Of a DNA stretch of 9,648 bases, positions 1 through 6,889 are shown one piece after another. Origin of the DNA: Elusimicrobiota bacterium (GTDB lineage: Bacteria > Elusimicrobiota > Elusimicrobia > 2-01-FULL-59-12 > JACPXA01). The stretch's first letter is position 1; each line of letters starts with the position of its first letter. Under the pieces are notes generated by a model that saw only the letters and a list, made by a program, of their open reading frames with translations, did not search any database and had not been told where the DNA came from. The translations under genes and the position numbers were made by a program. The stretch lies in contig JACPXA010000040.1 in assembly GCA_016196785.1 (NCBI GenBank), positions 1-9,648 on the forward strand, given 5' to 3'.

Positions 1-156
1 ATCCATGCCTCCTTCGACCGCGATGAACCGAAAGTTGCCGAGTCCGTTCTTTTCAAACGTGAAGTGCGCTGGGCCGAGGAGGTCGCAATCGGACCGATCC
101 CAAAGCTCCATCTCGACGATCCGCCACATCCCCGCGAAGGGCCCGCCCTTGCTCAT
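1..156 (-). CDS. Small hypothetical protein, N-terminal 52 residues only (runs off left edge)
   Basis: The ATG at 156-154 overlaps the hsdR stop codon as ATGA. A GGAG Shine-Dalgarno (minus strand, positions 167-164) sits 7 nt upstream, so this is very probably the next gene of the operon. The frame stays open for 52 codons to the window edge. The visible protein begins MSKGGPFAGMWRIVEMELWD and continues with a stretch in which F, T, F, G and F residues recur, reading like the start of a small beta-rich protein. The pattern FAGxWRIxEMExWD followed by an FxFxxxGxGxFxF strand resembles, from memory, a family of small uncharacterised bacterial proteins. No function is known to me for it. Its coupling to hsdR suggests a role connected with the restriction system, but that is inference. 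The C-terminus cannot be assessed. Confidence 0.75.
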   Translation of the reverse strand, partial: MSKGGPFAGMWRIVEMELWDRSDCDLLGPAHFTFEKNGLGNFRFIAVEGGMD

Positions 157-3100
157 TCGAACTCTCCAACTACATCAATCCACTCGGCGATGACCTTGAC
201 ATCCTCTTCCGACCTGGGCTTCAACTCAATGGGTGGGCAGACCGGATTCAGCGGCTCCAGAACAATCCGGGTGTGCTGCCAAGTTTCATCTGGATTCTCA
301 GCCTTCTCGCTCTTGTACCGTTTCACGGTAAAGGAGCCTCCGGTTTCAGGATCGGCAGGACCGCGGTATTGGGCGAGGACGATCTTACCCTGTCGGGACC
401 CTCCCTGGTACCAACGGAAGATGCAATAACTCTTGTCGGGGATCCTGGGTTCCATCGAGTGGCCAACGACCTGGGCGACGAACATTTCCTTGTCCAACTT
501 ACGGCCGTTCACCCGCACCCATCCCTCTTCCTCAACGTGCTGTCCATCCCCAAATTTTCCGGCAGCCGCCTTGAGACTGTGGACTGGCAGGTGGGTCACA
601 TAGGGCTGGGCTTCTTCGATAGGCACGATCTCTATGGCGGGCTGAGAGGTCGGCTCTTTAACGGCCCACTCGGTCGAGAAAAACTCCATCTGCTCCAAAA
701 CAGTCTGGGTGGCCTTCTCCTGCTTGTCAGGCGGGTACCCGTGCTTGCGCAAAACTCGCCTGACCATCCTTCGCAGATTGGCCCTGACGCTCTCCCGGAC
801 GGTCCAGTCTATGGAGATGTTGTCCCGGACTGTTCCCACCAGCTCCCGGGCGATCGCCCGAAGGGTGTCGTCTCCCAACACCTTGACGGCGCTGTCGTTG
901 GTCTCCAGAGCATCGTAGAAGGCCAATTCCTCCTCGCCCAACCCCAGTTTTTCGCCGCGCTGATGGGCTTCCCGCATCTCCCTGGCCAGCCGGATGAGCT
1001 CCTCGATCACCTGAGCTGCCTCTATGGCCCGGTTGTGGTATTTCCGGATTGATTCCTCCAGCATCTGAGCAAACGATCTGGACTGCACCAGGAACTTGCG
1101 CTGGATCACTCTGATCTCGTCGTTCAACAGCTTCTGTAGGGTCTCCACCGCAAGATTCTTGTATGGCATCCCCCGGAGCTCCCCTAAAAATTCCTCCGAG
1201 AGGATGGAAATGTCCAGTTTTTTCAGACCCGCAGCGCTGAAGATGTCCACAACCTGATCCGATGAGACGGCTTTTGAGATGATCTGCTGGATGGCGCTGT
1301 CGAGATCCTCCCGGCTCGGCCCCGGGCCGTTGATGCCTGTATTCTTAACGATGGCCACCCGTACCGCCTGGAAAAACCCCACCTCGTCCTGAATCGCCAG
1401 CGCCCTCTCGTGAGGAACCGACAGTGCAAACGCCTTGGAGATCTCCGCTACGGTCTTGAGAAACCGCTTCTTTCCGTCCTCCAGCGCCAAGATATGCTCC
1501 ATTGCTGCGGGGATGACGCGGACCCTCTCCTGCGGGGATCTCCTGAAGAAAGGCGCATAGTCGAACTTATGGAACATCGCCTTCAAGACTTCATACTTCT
1601 CCAACAGCACAGCGACCGCTTCATCCAGAGAAACGCCTGTCTCCTTGCGGTCCTTTTCGGAGTATTCCGCCAGGGCCTTTTTTAACTCATGGGCGATTCC
1701 CAGGTAGTCCACCACCCGGCCACCGGGCTTGTCTTTGAACACCCGGTTGACCCGGGCAATGGCCTGCATGAGACCATGCCCCCGCATCGGCTTGTCCACG
1801 TACATCGTGTGCAGGGAAGGCACGTCGAATCCGGTCAACCACATGTCCCGGACTATCACCAGCTTGATCGGGTTATCCGGGTCCTTAAAACCATCGCCCA
1901 GGGCGCGCCGTCTTTCCTTGTTCCGGCTATGCTGCTGCCATTCGGGGCCGTCGGACGCGTGGCCGGTCATGACGACTTTCAAGAAACCCTTGTCGTCGTC
2001 GGGGTGATGCCAGTGAGGCCGTAGTTTGATGATCGCGTTGTAGAGATCCACGCAGATCCGCCGGCTCATGCAGACGATCAATCCTTTGCCGTCCATGACC
2101 CCCAGGCGCTGCTCAAAATGCTCAACGATGTCCTTGGCCACCTGCTGGATCCGCTTTTCCGCTCCGACGAGCGCCTCGAGACGAGCCCATCTTGACCGTA
2201 ACTTGCTCCTGGCGGATTCTTCCTGATCCTCGGTGACCTCTTCAAACTCAGGATCAATCTTGGGCTTCTCTTCCTCTTTCAGTTCCAGTTTGGCCAGCCG
2301 CGGCTCGTACTGGATTGGAACGGTGACTTCATCGTCGATGGCTTGGTGGACATCATAAATGTCGATGTAATCCCCGAAGACCGTCCGGGTATTTCGGTCT
2401 GCTTTCTCAATGGGAGTAGCGGTGAAGCCGATAAAAGAAGCGTTGGGTAGCGCGTCCCGCATATGCCGCGCGAACCCCTCGACAAATTCGTATTGGCTCC
2501 GGTGCGCCTCGTCGGCGATGACCACAATGTTCCGCCGCCCCGACAGCATGGGGAACCTGTCTCCCTTCTCTTCCGGCAGGAATTTCTGAATGGTGGCGAA
2601 AACCACGCCGCCGGAGACCACCTGAAGCAGCTCCCGCAATTGTGCGCGGCTCTCAGACTGTACCGGCGCCTGCCGGAGCAGATCCTTGCACCCGGAAAAG
2701 GTCTGGTAGAGCTGATCATCCAGGTCATTGCGGTCCGTCAGGATGACGATGGTAGGATTTTCCATCACGGGGTGCCGGATGACTTTGCCGGCGTAGAACG
2801 CCATGGTGAGACTTTTCCCCGATCCCTGCGTATGCCAGACAATCCCAACGCGCCTATCCCCTTTCACGGCCTTCACAGTGCTTTCGAGCGCTTTGCGCAC
2901 CGCGTGGAATTGGTGGTACCCGGCCATCTTCTTGGAGAGCCCACCCTTGGCCGCCTCAAACACGATGAAATCTCGGATCAGATCCAGAAATCGCCGTCTT
3001 TTGAAGATCCCCTTCAGCAAAACTTCCAACTGCGGGAGCTCCTTGGGCGAGAGGTCCTTACCCTCCACCGTGCGCCAGGGCATGAACCGTCCCCACTCGG

Positions 3101-3722
3101 AAGTCAGCGTACCGGCCCGGGCTTTGGTGCCGTCTGAGGCCACCAGCACCTCATTGCAGGCAAAGAGGGATGGAATCTCCGCCTTGTAGGTCAGAAGCTG
3201 CTTGAAGGCGCTCTGGATAGTGGCCTGCGAATCAGTCGGGTCCTTTAGCTCAATCACCGCCAGCGGCAGGCCATTAATGAAGACTACGATGTCCGGCCGC
3301 CGATGGTTTCGCTCTTCCATGACGGTGAATTGGTTGACCGCCAACCAATCGTTGTTCTCCGGATGGTCGAAATCCATCAGCCAAACTTGGTCATGCTTGG
3401 TTTGGCCATCCGCCTGATACTCGATTGGAACACCGTCGATCAGGAAACGGTGGAACCGGCGGTTGTTCTCAACCAGGTCCGGATGCTCCGCCTGCTGCAA
3501 TTTACGGATTGCTTCTTCCCGCGCATCCTCCGGGATACCGGGATTGATTCGGGCCAGAGCAGCCCGAACCCGCTCAACCAGAATGACGTCGCTGAAACTC
3601 GGCCGCTCCTGCTGCGGCCCCTCTGGCTCGATCTCCGGCCCGGGCAGGACGGCGTAGCCCATTTCTCCCAGCCACTGGAGTGCTGCTTTTTCAACCGTGG
3701 ATTCGGTAATGCGGGGGCTCAT
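153..3722 (-). CDS. hsdR: Type I restriction enzyme subunit R (HsdR) fused to a C-terminal LexA-like S24 peptidase domain
   Basis: This is the motor and nuclease subunit of the Type I R-M system. With HsdM and HsdS it would translocate unmodified DNA using ATP and cut it. The N-terminus (ITESTVEKAALQWLGEMGY) is typical of HsdR. The nuclease domain shows D144 in RRPDIVV, E158 and K160 in VIELK, and the QxxxY motif Q175-Y179. The SF2 motor has Walker A GSGK (300-303), DEAH (404-407), TATP (434-437) and the motif VI-like QAIARVNR (653-660). A helical C-terminal region extends to about 1020. After a linker (about 1020-1045) comes an additional domain of about 145 residues matching LexA/UmuD S24 peptidases, which explains the 1189-residue length compared with roughly 1000-1050 for ordinary HsdR. 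The ATG overlaps the upstream stop as ATGA and has a GAGG SD 7 nt away. All catalytic motifs look intact. Confidence 0.96.
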   Translation of the reverse strand: MSPRITESTVEKAALQWLGEMGYAVLPGPEIEPEGPQQERPSFSDVILVERVRAALARINPGIPEDAREEAIRKLQQAEHPDLVENNRRFHRFLIDGVPIEYQADGQTKHDQVWLMDFDHPENNDWLAVNQFTVMEERNHRRPDIVVFINGLPLAVIELKDPTDSQATIQSAFKQLLTYKAEIPSLFACNEVLVASDGTKARAGTLTSEWGRFMPWRTVEGKDLSPKELPQLEVLLKGIFKRRRFLDLIRDFIVFEAAKGGLSKKMAGYHQFHAVRKALESTVKAVKGDRRVGIVWHTQGSGKSLTMAFYAGKVIRHPVMENPTIVILTDRNDLDDQLYQTFSGCKDLLRQAPVQSESRAQLRELLQVVSGGVVFATIQKFLPEEKGDRFPMLSGRRNIVVIADEAHRSQYEFVEGFARHMRDALPNASFIGFTATPIEKADRNTRTVFGDYIDIYDVHQAIDDEVTVPIQYEPRLAKLELKEEEKPKIDPEFEEVTEDQEESARSKLRSRWARLEALVGAEKRIQQVAKDIVEHFEQRLGVMDGKGLIVCMSRRICVDLYNAIIKLRPHWHHPDDDKGFLKVVMTGHASDGPEWQQHSRNKERRRALGDGFKDPDNPIKLVIVRDMWLTGFDVPSLHTMYVDKPMRGHGLMQAIARVNRVFKDKPGGRVVDYLGIAHELKKALAEYSEKDRKETGVSLDEAVAVLLEKYEVLKAMFHKFDYAPFFRRSPQERVRVIPAAMEHILALEDGKKRFLKTVAEISKAFALSVPHERALAIQDEVGFFQAVRVAIVKNTGINGPGPSREDLDSAIQQIISKAVSSDQVVDIFSAAGLKKLDISILSEEFLGELRGMPYKNLAVETLQKLLNDEIRVIQRKFLVQSRSFAQMLEESIRKYHNRAIEAAQVIEELIRLAREMREAHQRGEKLGLGEEELAFYDALETNDSAVKVLGDDTLRAIARELVGTVRDNISIDWTVRESVRANLRRMVRRVLRKHGYPPDKQEKATQTVLEQMEFFSTEWAVKEPTSQPAIEIVPIEEAQPYVTHLPVHSLKAAAGKFGDGQHVEEEGWVRVNGRKLDKEMFVAQVVGHSMEPRIPDKSYCIFRWYQGGSRQGKIVLAQYRGPADPETGGSFTVKRYKSEKAENPDETWQHTRIVLEPLNPVCPPIELKPRSEEDVKVIAEWIDVVGEFE
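156..587 (-). other. S24 (LexA/UmuD-like) peptidase domain encoded at the 3' end of hsdR
   Basis: HsdR residues about 1046-1189. The segment begins LPVHSLKAAAGKFG, which lines up with the LexA cleavage region LPLVGRVAAGEP; the candidate scissile bond is A1054-G1055. The nucleophile motif is VVGHSMEP with S1089 (codon 458-456). The general-base lysine motif is FTVKRYK with K1134 (codon 323-321), matching TVKR of LexA. It is followed by RIVLEPLNPVCPPIEL, which resembles the LexA strand vxLxPxNxxxxPI. Nucleophile, lysine and cleavage-site positions are therefore all present in the canonical order. What is missing compared with LexA is the N-terminal DNA-binding domain, whose place is taken by HsdR. 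Family assignment is strong; that the domain is catalytically active, or responds to RecA, is inference. Confidence 0.9.
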
Positions 3723-5590
3723 GCAGGCGCCTCAGCTGGATCAACGATGACAGGGGCTGCAGAAGTCGCAGGTGTCGGTAACGCTAGCCGTTCGTGTGTT
3801 TCTTTCAGAAGTTTCTCGAAACGATCCAATAGGTATACGTTTCCTGGGCCACGGTTGAACTGCTGACTGTAGAAGAGGAAATTCTTGAAGCTCTCCTCGC
3901 GATACTCGCTGCTGCACTTCGCTTCGAGGACATCAGAGATGCTGTGCCCGTTTTGAACAATCGCCTCGAGGTTTTCGATCTCTTCACTATCCAGGACTTG
4001 AAGAGGTCTGACCCCAGTGCCACCAAGTGTCACTCCCTTCGCGGCCATCCAGTGGCTGAGCCAACCCCAGATCTGTGGAAGCTGTGGAAAGGTCTGCAAC
4101 GTGACGATGACTGGGTAGATCCGATCAATATCTCGGCTGGCTGTTTCTCCCAGATGGAATCGCCCCTGCCGGAAGTCCGTGATGACGCGGGCTAACTGTT
4201 TGGCGTTTTCGATGATCATCTTTCCAGCATCCCGCTCGAAAGCCTGCGGATCGCCTCGCACCGTGGTCTGCGTCTGCAGCCGTGCCGAGTTGACCTCGAA
4301 GAACACGGCTGACCGTCCATACACGACCATCAGATCGCTCGTCCGAACCTCCCCGCGCGTGGCTGGGTACGGGAATTCGCGGAAAAGTCGCCGCGCCAGC
4401 CCGCCGCCGTCAGGAATCATGCGTTTGAGGGCTCTGCTGAGATACTCTTCGAACAGCTCTCCGAAGTACCGGAAGAAGCGCAGGCGCCTCCGCTCCGGGA
4501 GGCTATCAGCGATCGTCCAATAGATGCCGCTCGTGAACCGCTCTTTGAGGAAGCGCAGGCTGGGACACACTAGGTACCCCCGCCTCGCATAGATCAGGGG
4601 ATGTTGCCGAAGCGTTATCACGGCATAGGCGGACCGGGCCGCTCTCGTTTCGCGCAGCAGCCGCGCTCGCATACGTTCAATCGGCAGCGCGAAGAGGTTG
4701 AGCATTCGCTGGCCCCGCCGCGCTCCGAGTGTCGTGTCCTTGAAGAACGTCCGAGCTCGGATGAACCATCGGTTGAGGTCATAATTCGTCTCGCTGAGGT
4801 GGGTGACGAGCGCCATGCCCGCGCACATGTATGTCAGCAGATCTACCCCGGTTGCTCGCCGGAACGCTTGCTCGATGTCCATGGTATTTACCGACCCTGC
4901 CAGCCGGGGATCGCTGGGTAGGACGCGGAATAGTTCCCAGTACCTCGCGGCCAGGTAGCGGAAATCCTCGGGAGAGTGGAACGGCAGGTTGCGTGCGGCC
5001 AAGCTGAGGGGGATTGCTGCAGCGTCGGTCTTCGCCACGAGGCTGGAGATCATCGTCAGTGTTCGCAGGAACGCCTGTGCTTCCCTTTGGCTGGTGAAGC
5101 GTCGCCTCGGCTGATTGGAACAATGGAGGATCACAAGCTTTACAGCGTTGAGGAGCTGGAGCTCAAAGAAAATTATCCGTTCGTCTGCACGAAGCCGCTG
5201 GACACGGCCCTGGAACTCTGCGTCGCCCAGGTTGCTGACAAGGTCGCGCTGCACTGTGCGGTCGAAGGAGCCCCGCTCCTCCAGGGTAATCCCAATCTTT
5301 GAGAGCGTGCAGAGGCATTCCGCGCGCTTGAAGCGCCGGAGGTGCGCGATCACCTCTTTCTCGGAGACGGTCTGATCATAGAGCTCTTCGTAGCCCGAGC
5401 AGAAGGCTACACCCCGAGGGGTGGCAAGCGGCCGCTGAGCGGCAGGGGCGGGAGCAGCCGCCGCGGGGACAAACAGCCCACCCACCTTGCGCCAAGGTTG
5501 GCGCATAAGAAACCGAAGGTTGAGGTCTCGGGGTGAGGGCGTAGGAATTGGGGATCCTCTTAGCGCCATCGGAGTGATGTTGCCTGACAC
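3719..5590 (-). CDS. Unrecognised 623-residue protein with a C-terminal PD-(D/E)XK-nuclease-like block
   Basis: I do not recognise this family by name. The first 55 or so residues are rich in Pro, Ala and Arg (AAAAPAPAA at 43-51) and look disordered. Residues 65-370 are mostly helical and contain no motif I can assign. From 375 onward it resembles a restriction-endonuclease-like core: helix FGELFEEYLSRAL (376-388), strand TSDLMVVYG (417-425) with D419, strand AVFFEVNSARL (428-438) with E432, then helix AGKMIIENAKQL (455-466) with the familiar A..QL ending. The usual ExK lysine is Asn434 (codon AAC, 4291-4289). No signal peptide or membrane segment is apparent. A TAA three codons upstream limits the start to GTG 5590 or ATG 5569. 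An AAGGAG lies 13 nt before the GTG, longer than ideal, so the exact start is uncertain. It overlaps hsdR by 4 bp, implying co-expression with restriction. Confidence 0.85.
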   Translation of the reverse strand: MSGNITPMALRGSPIPTPSPRDLNLRFLMRQPWRKVGGLFVPAAAAPAPAAQRPLATPRGVAFCSGYEELYDQTVSEKEVIAHLRRFKRAECLCTLSKIGITLEERGSFDRTVQRDLVSNLGDAEFQGRVQRLRADERIIFFELQLLNAVKLVILHCSNQPRRRFTSQREAQAFLRTLTMISSLVAKTDAAAIPLSLAARNLPFHSPEDFRYLAARYWELFRVLPSDPRLAGSVNTMDIEQAFRRATGVDLLTYMCAGMALVTHLSETNYDLNRWFIRARTFFKDTTLGARRGQRMLNLFALPIERMRARLLRETRAARSAYAVITLRQHPLIYARRGYLVCPSLRFLKERFTSGIYWTIADSLPERRRLRFFRYFGELFEEYLSRALKRMIPDGGGLARRLFREFPYPATRGEVRTSDLMVVYGRSAVFFEVNSARLQTQTTVRGDPQAFERDAGKMIIENAKQLARVITDFRQGRFHLGETASRDIDRIYPVIVTLQTFPQLPQIWGWLSHWMAAKGVTLGGTGVRPLQVLDSEEIENLEAIVQNGHSISDVLEAKCSSEYREESFKNFLFYSQQFNRGPGNVYLLDRFEKLLKETHERLALPTPATSAAPVIVDPAEAPA

Positions 5591-5700
5591 CTGGCTTTAC
5601 GGACTCCTTGAGACGCTCTTATGAATTGTACAGCTACTGAGTCCTCCGGTGTGCGGATCCTGACCAACCACCAACCGTTGATGATTTTCCTGGCCTTCAC
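5560..5700 (-). CDS. Possible 46-residue basic small protein in the hsdS-downstream gap
   Basis: A GTG-initiated frame of 46 codons (GTG at 5700-5698, TAA at 5562-5560) fills the only gap in the cluster. An AGGAG SD overlaps the hsdS stop region (5712-5708) with an ideal 7-nt spacing. The product is strongly basic, beginning MKARKIINGWWLVRIRTPED and ending in further Arg/Lys residues; no domain is recognised. Its tail overlaps the next gene by 31 bp from GTG 5590, or by 10 bp if that gene starts at ATG 5569, which would match the 10-11 bp overlaps elsewhere in this operon. It could be a real small protein, a coupling leader peptide, or chance. The case rests only on start context and packing. 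Confidence 0.3.
   Translation of the reverse strand: MKARKIINGWWLVRIRTPEDSVAVQFIRASQGVRKARCQATSLRWR
5604..5609 (-). promoter_or_regulatory. Likely Shine-Dalgarno for the 623-residue gene, with long spacing
   Basis: AAGGAG on the minus strand is a strong match, but it is 13 nt from GTG 5590 and farther still from ATG 5569. No start codon in the correct frame lies between because of an in-frame TAA. Initiation here may be inefficient or rely on coupling with upstream translation. Confidence 0.45.
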
Positions 5701-5707
5701 GGCAATA

Positions 5708-5712
5708 CTCCT
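5708..5712 (-). promoter_or_regulatory. Shine-Dalgarno sequence at the hsdS stop
   Basis: AGGAG on the minus strand straddles the hsdS TAG and stands 7 nt before the GTG at 5700. It is the main reason to consider the 46-codon frame that follows. Confidence 0.4.
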
Positions 5713-6889
5713 ACGCAATCCTGACGCGGATTTCGCCCGAGAGCAGCTTGGGCAGCAGGGCGTCGCGGATGGCAGCAAGGATGCGGGATTCTGAAAGGTT
5801 CAGGGCAATGCGTTCGAGATGTGGCCTCACAAGCTTGGTATAACCTTCCATCTGTTTCTTAGGCGGAATCAATACCTCCATCGCCAACAGGTATTCGGGC
5901 TTGACACGCTGGTGACTACCCGATGTGCCTGTCACAAGTGAAGCAAAAACTTCGAGGAAAGAGCCGGCGTTGAACAAACCGAAAAGGTACTCCCGCGAGA
6001 CCCCGGCCTTGTGGACGGCCACCAGGAACTCCGTCGAACAAACCGAGCGCCGCTCCCCATTAACAGTAGGAATCCACACCCGCGGAATGCGCGGATTGAG
6101 TTTGCAAAGCAAAACAGCCTCGGGCGGCACGACAAACTTGTTGCTCTTGATCTGCCCACCGGCCTCTGGCTTCGGCAACCGCCCTTCGTCAAAAGCGGGA
6201 ACGCTGTAGTGGTCGAAAGTCTCCTCCGGGAATTCGCCTGGGTTGATAGCCTCGCGACTGATCGTGGCAACGTCCTCAATCTTGCCCCATTCCCCTGCTG
6301 CCTCGGTTTCCACGAACCAGGATTTAAAGATCGCCTGGGCCATGGCTTCCAGCGTCTCGTTCATTCGGCGGTTCAGCTCGATCTTGTCATCCAGCGTGCC
6401 GAGGATGTGGGCGATGGCGCATTGCTCATCCCTATCTCGCGGGGCGCGAAGTGGTGCTTGTGTCATAGTCGAAGCACTAGCGTTTGGTTGCGCCGACTTA
6501 TCGCCGAGGACACCGCCGATGAACGACCAGAATTGATCCGACCTCATATAGTAGGCCAGAAAACGCGGATCAAATTCAGGCCTCGCTTGCAGACGAACCA
6601 AATACGACGCGAATACCGCTTTGGGCGGTTTTCTTATGTAAGCGCTGGCGCCCGTCGATGCACCGGTACGCGCAACAACGATGTCCCCGTCGCGGAGTTG
6701 ATACTTCGGGATAGCTTCATCGTCGACGGTGACATGCGGTACAGTTTTCCAGTCGATGTGCCCAGAAACGATGTCTGTGATTCGAAGGAATTTCGGCCCG
6801 TCCTGATGATCAGCCGCGGATGCTGTAAGGCCGTAATCGATGGAGGCGCACGCGTCAGCGAGTTTGCACTCGATCCATTTACCTGCCAT
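5711..6889 (-). CDS. hsdS: Type I restriction-modification specificity subunit (HsdS)
   Basis: HsdS recognises the bipartite DNA target and holds two HsdM subunits (and HsdR) on it. The 392-residue protein has the expected duplicated layout: target-recognition domain 1 (about 1-153, containing LRDGDIVVARTGASTG), a central conserved helix (about 155-195, HILGTLDDKIELNRRMNETL), target-recognition domain 2 (about 200-343) and a distal helix ending ALLPKLLSGEIRV. ATG 6889 is preferred over the in-frame TTG 6895 because an AAGGA SD (6902-6898) lies 8 nt before the ATG but only 2 nt before the TTG. It overlaps hsdM by 11 bp, pointing to coupled translation. The TRDs do not let me predict the recognised sequence. 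The junction before the central helix (APRDRDEQCAIA) departs slightly from the usual PxxEQxAIA but the frame is intact. Confidence 0.95.
   Translation of the reverse strand: MAGKWIECKLADACASIDYGLTASAADHQDGPKFLRITDIVSGHIDWKTVPHVTVDDEAIPKYQLRDGDIVVARTGASTGASAYIRKPPKAVFASYLVRLQARPEFDPRFLAYYMRSDQFWSFIGGVLGDKSAQPNASASTMTQAPLRAPRDRDEQCAIAHILGTLDDKIELNRRMNETLEAMAQAIFKSWFVETEAAGEWGKIEDVATISREAINPGEFPEETFDHYSVPAFDEGRLPKPEAGGQIKSNKFVVPPEAVLLCKLNPRIPRVWIPTVNGERRSVCSTEFLVAVHKAGVSREYLFGLFNAGSFLEVFASLVTGTSGSHQRVKPEYLLAMEVLIPPKKQMEGYTKLVRPHLERIALNLSESRILAAIRDALLPKLLSGEIRVRIA

Noticed and set aside
153..650. The S24 part of HsdR as a separate gene joined by a frameshift or error
   Set aside because: The frame is continuous with no stop or frame change across the linker, and there is no obvious SD-start pair at the domain boundary, so a genuine fusion is the simpler reading.
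273..1052. Plus-strand open frame of 259 codons, and other long plus-strand frames at 2463-3137 and 6011-6970
   Set aside because: They lie opposite hsdR and hsdS, whose proteins carry intact family motifs. Their translations show no recognisable domain and are typical antisense frames of GC-rich DNA.
5591..5710. Internal promoter in the gap after hsdS (TACAAT on the minus strand near 5630)
   Set aside because: No -35-like hexamer is found at 16-18 nt spacing, and a lone -10-like hexamer is not enough.
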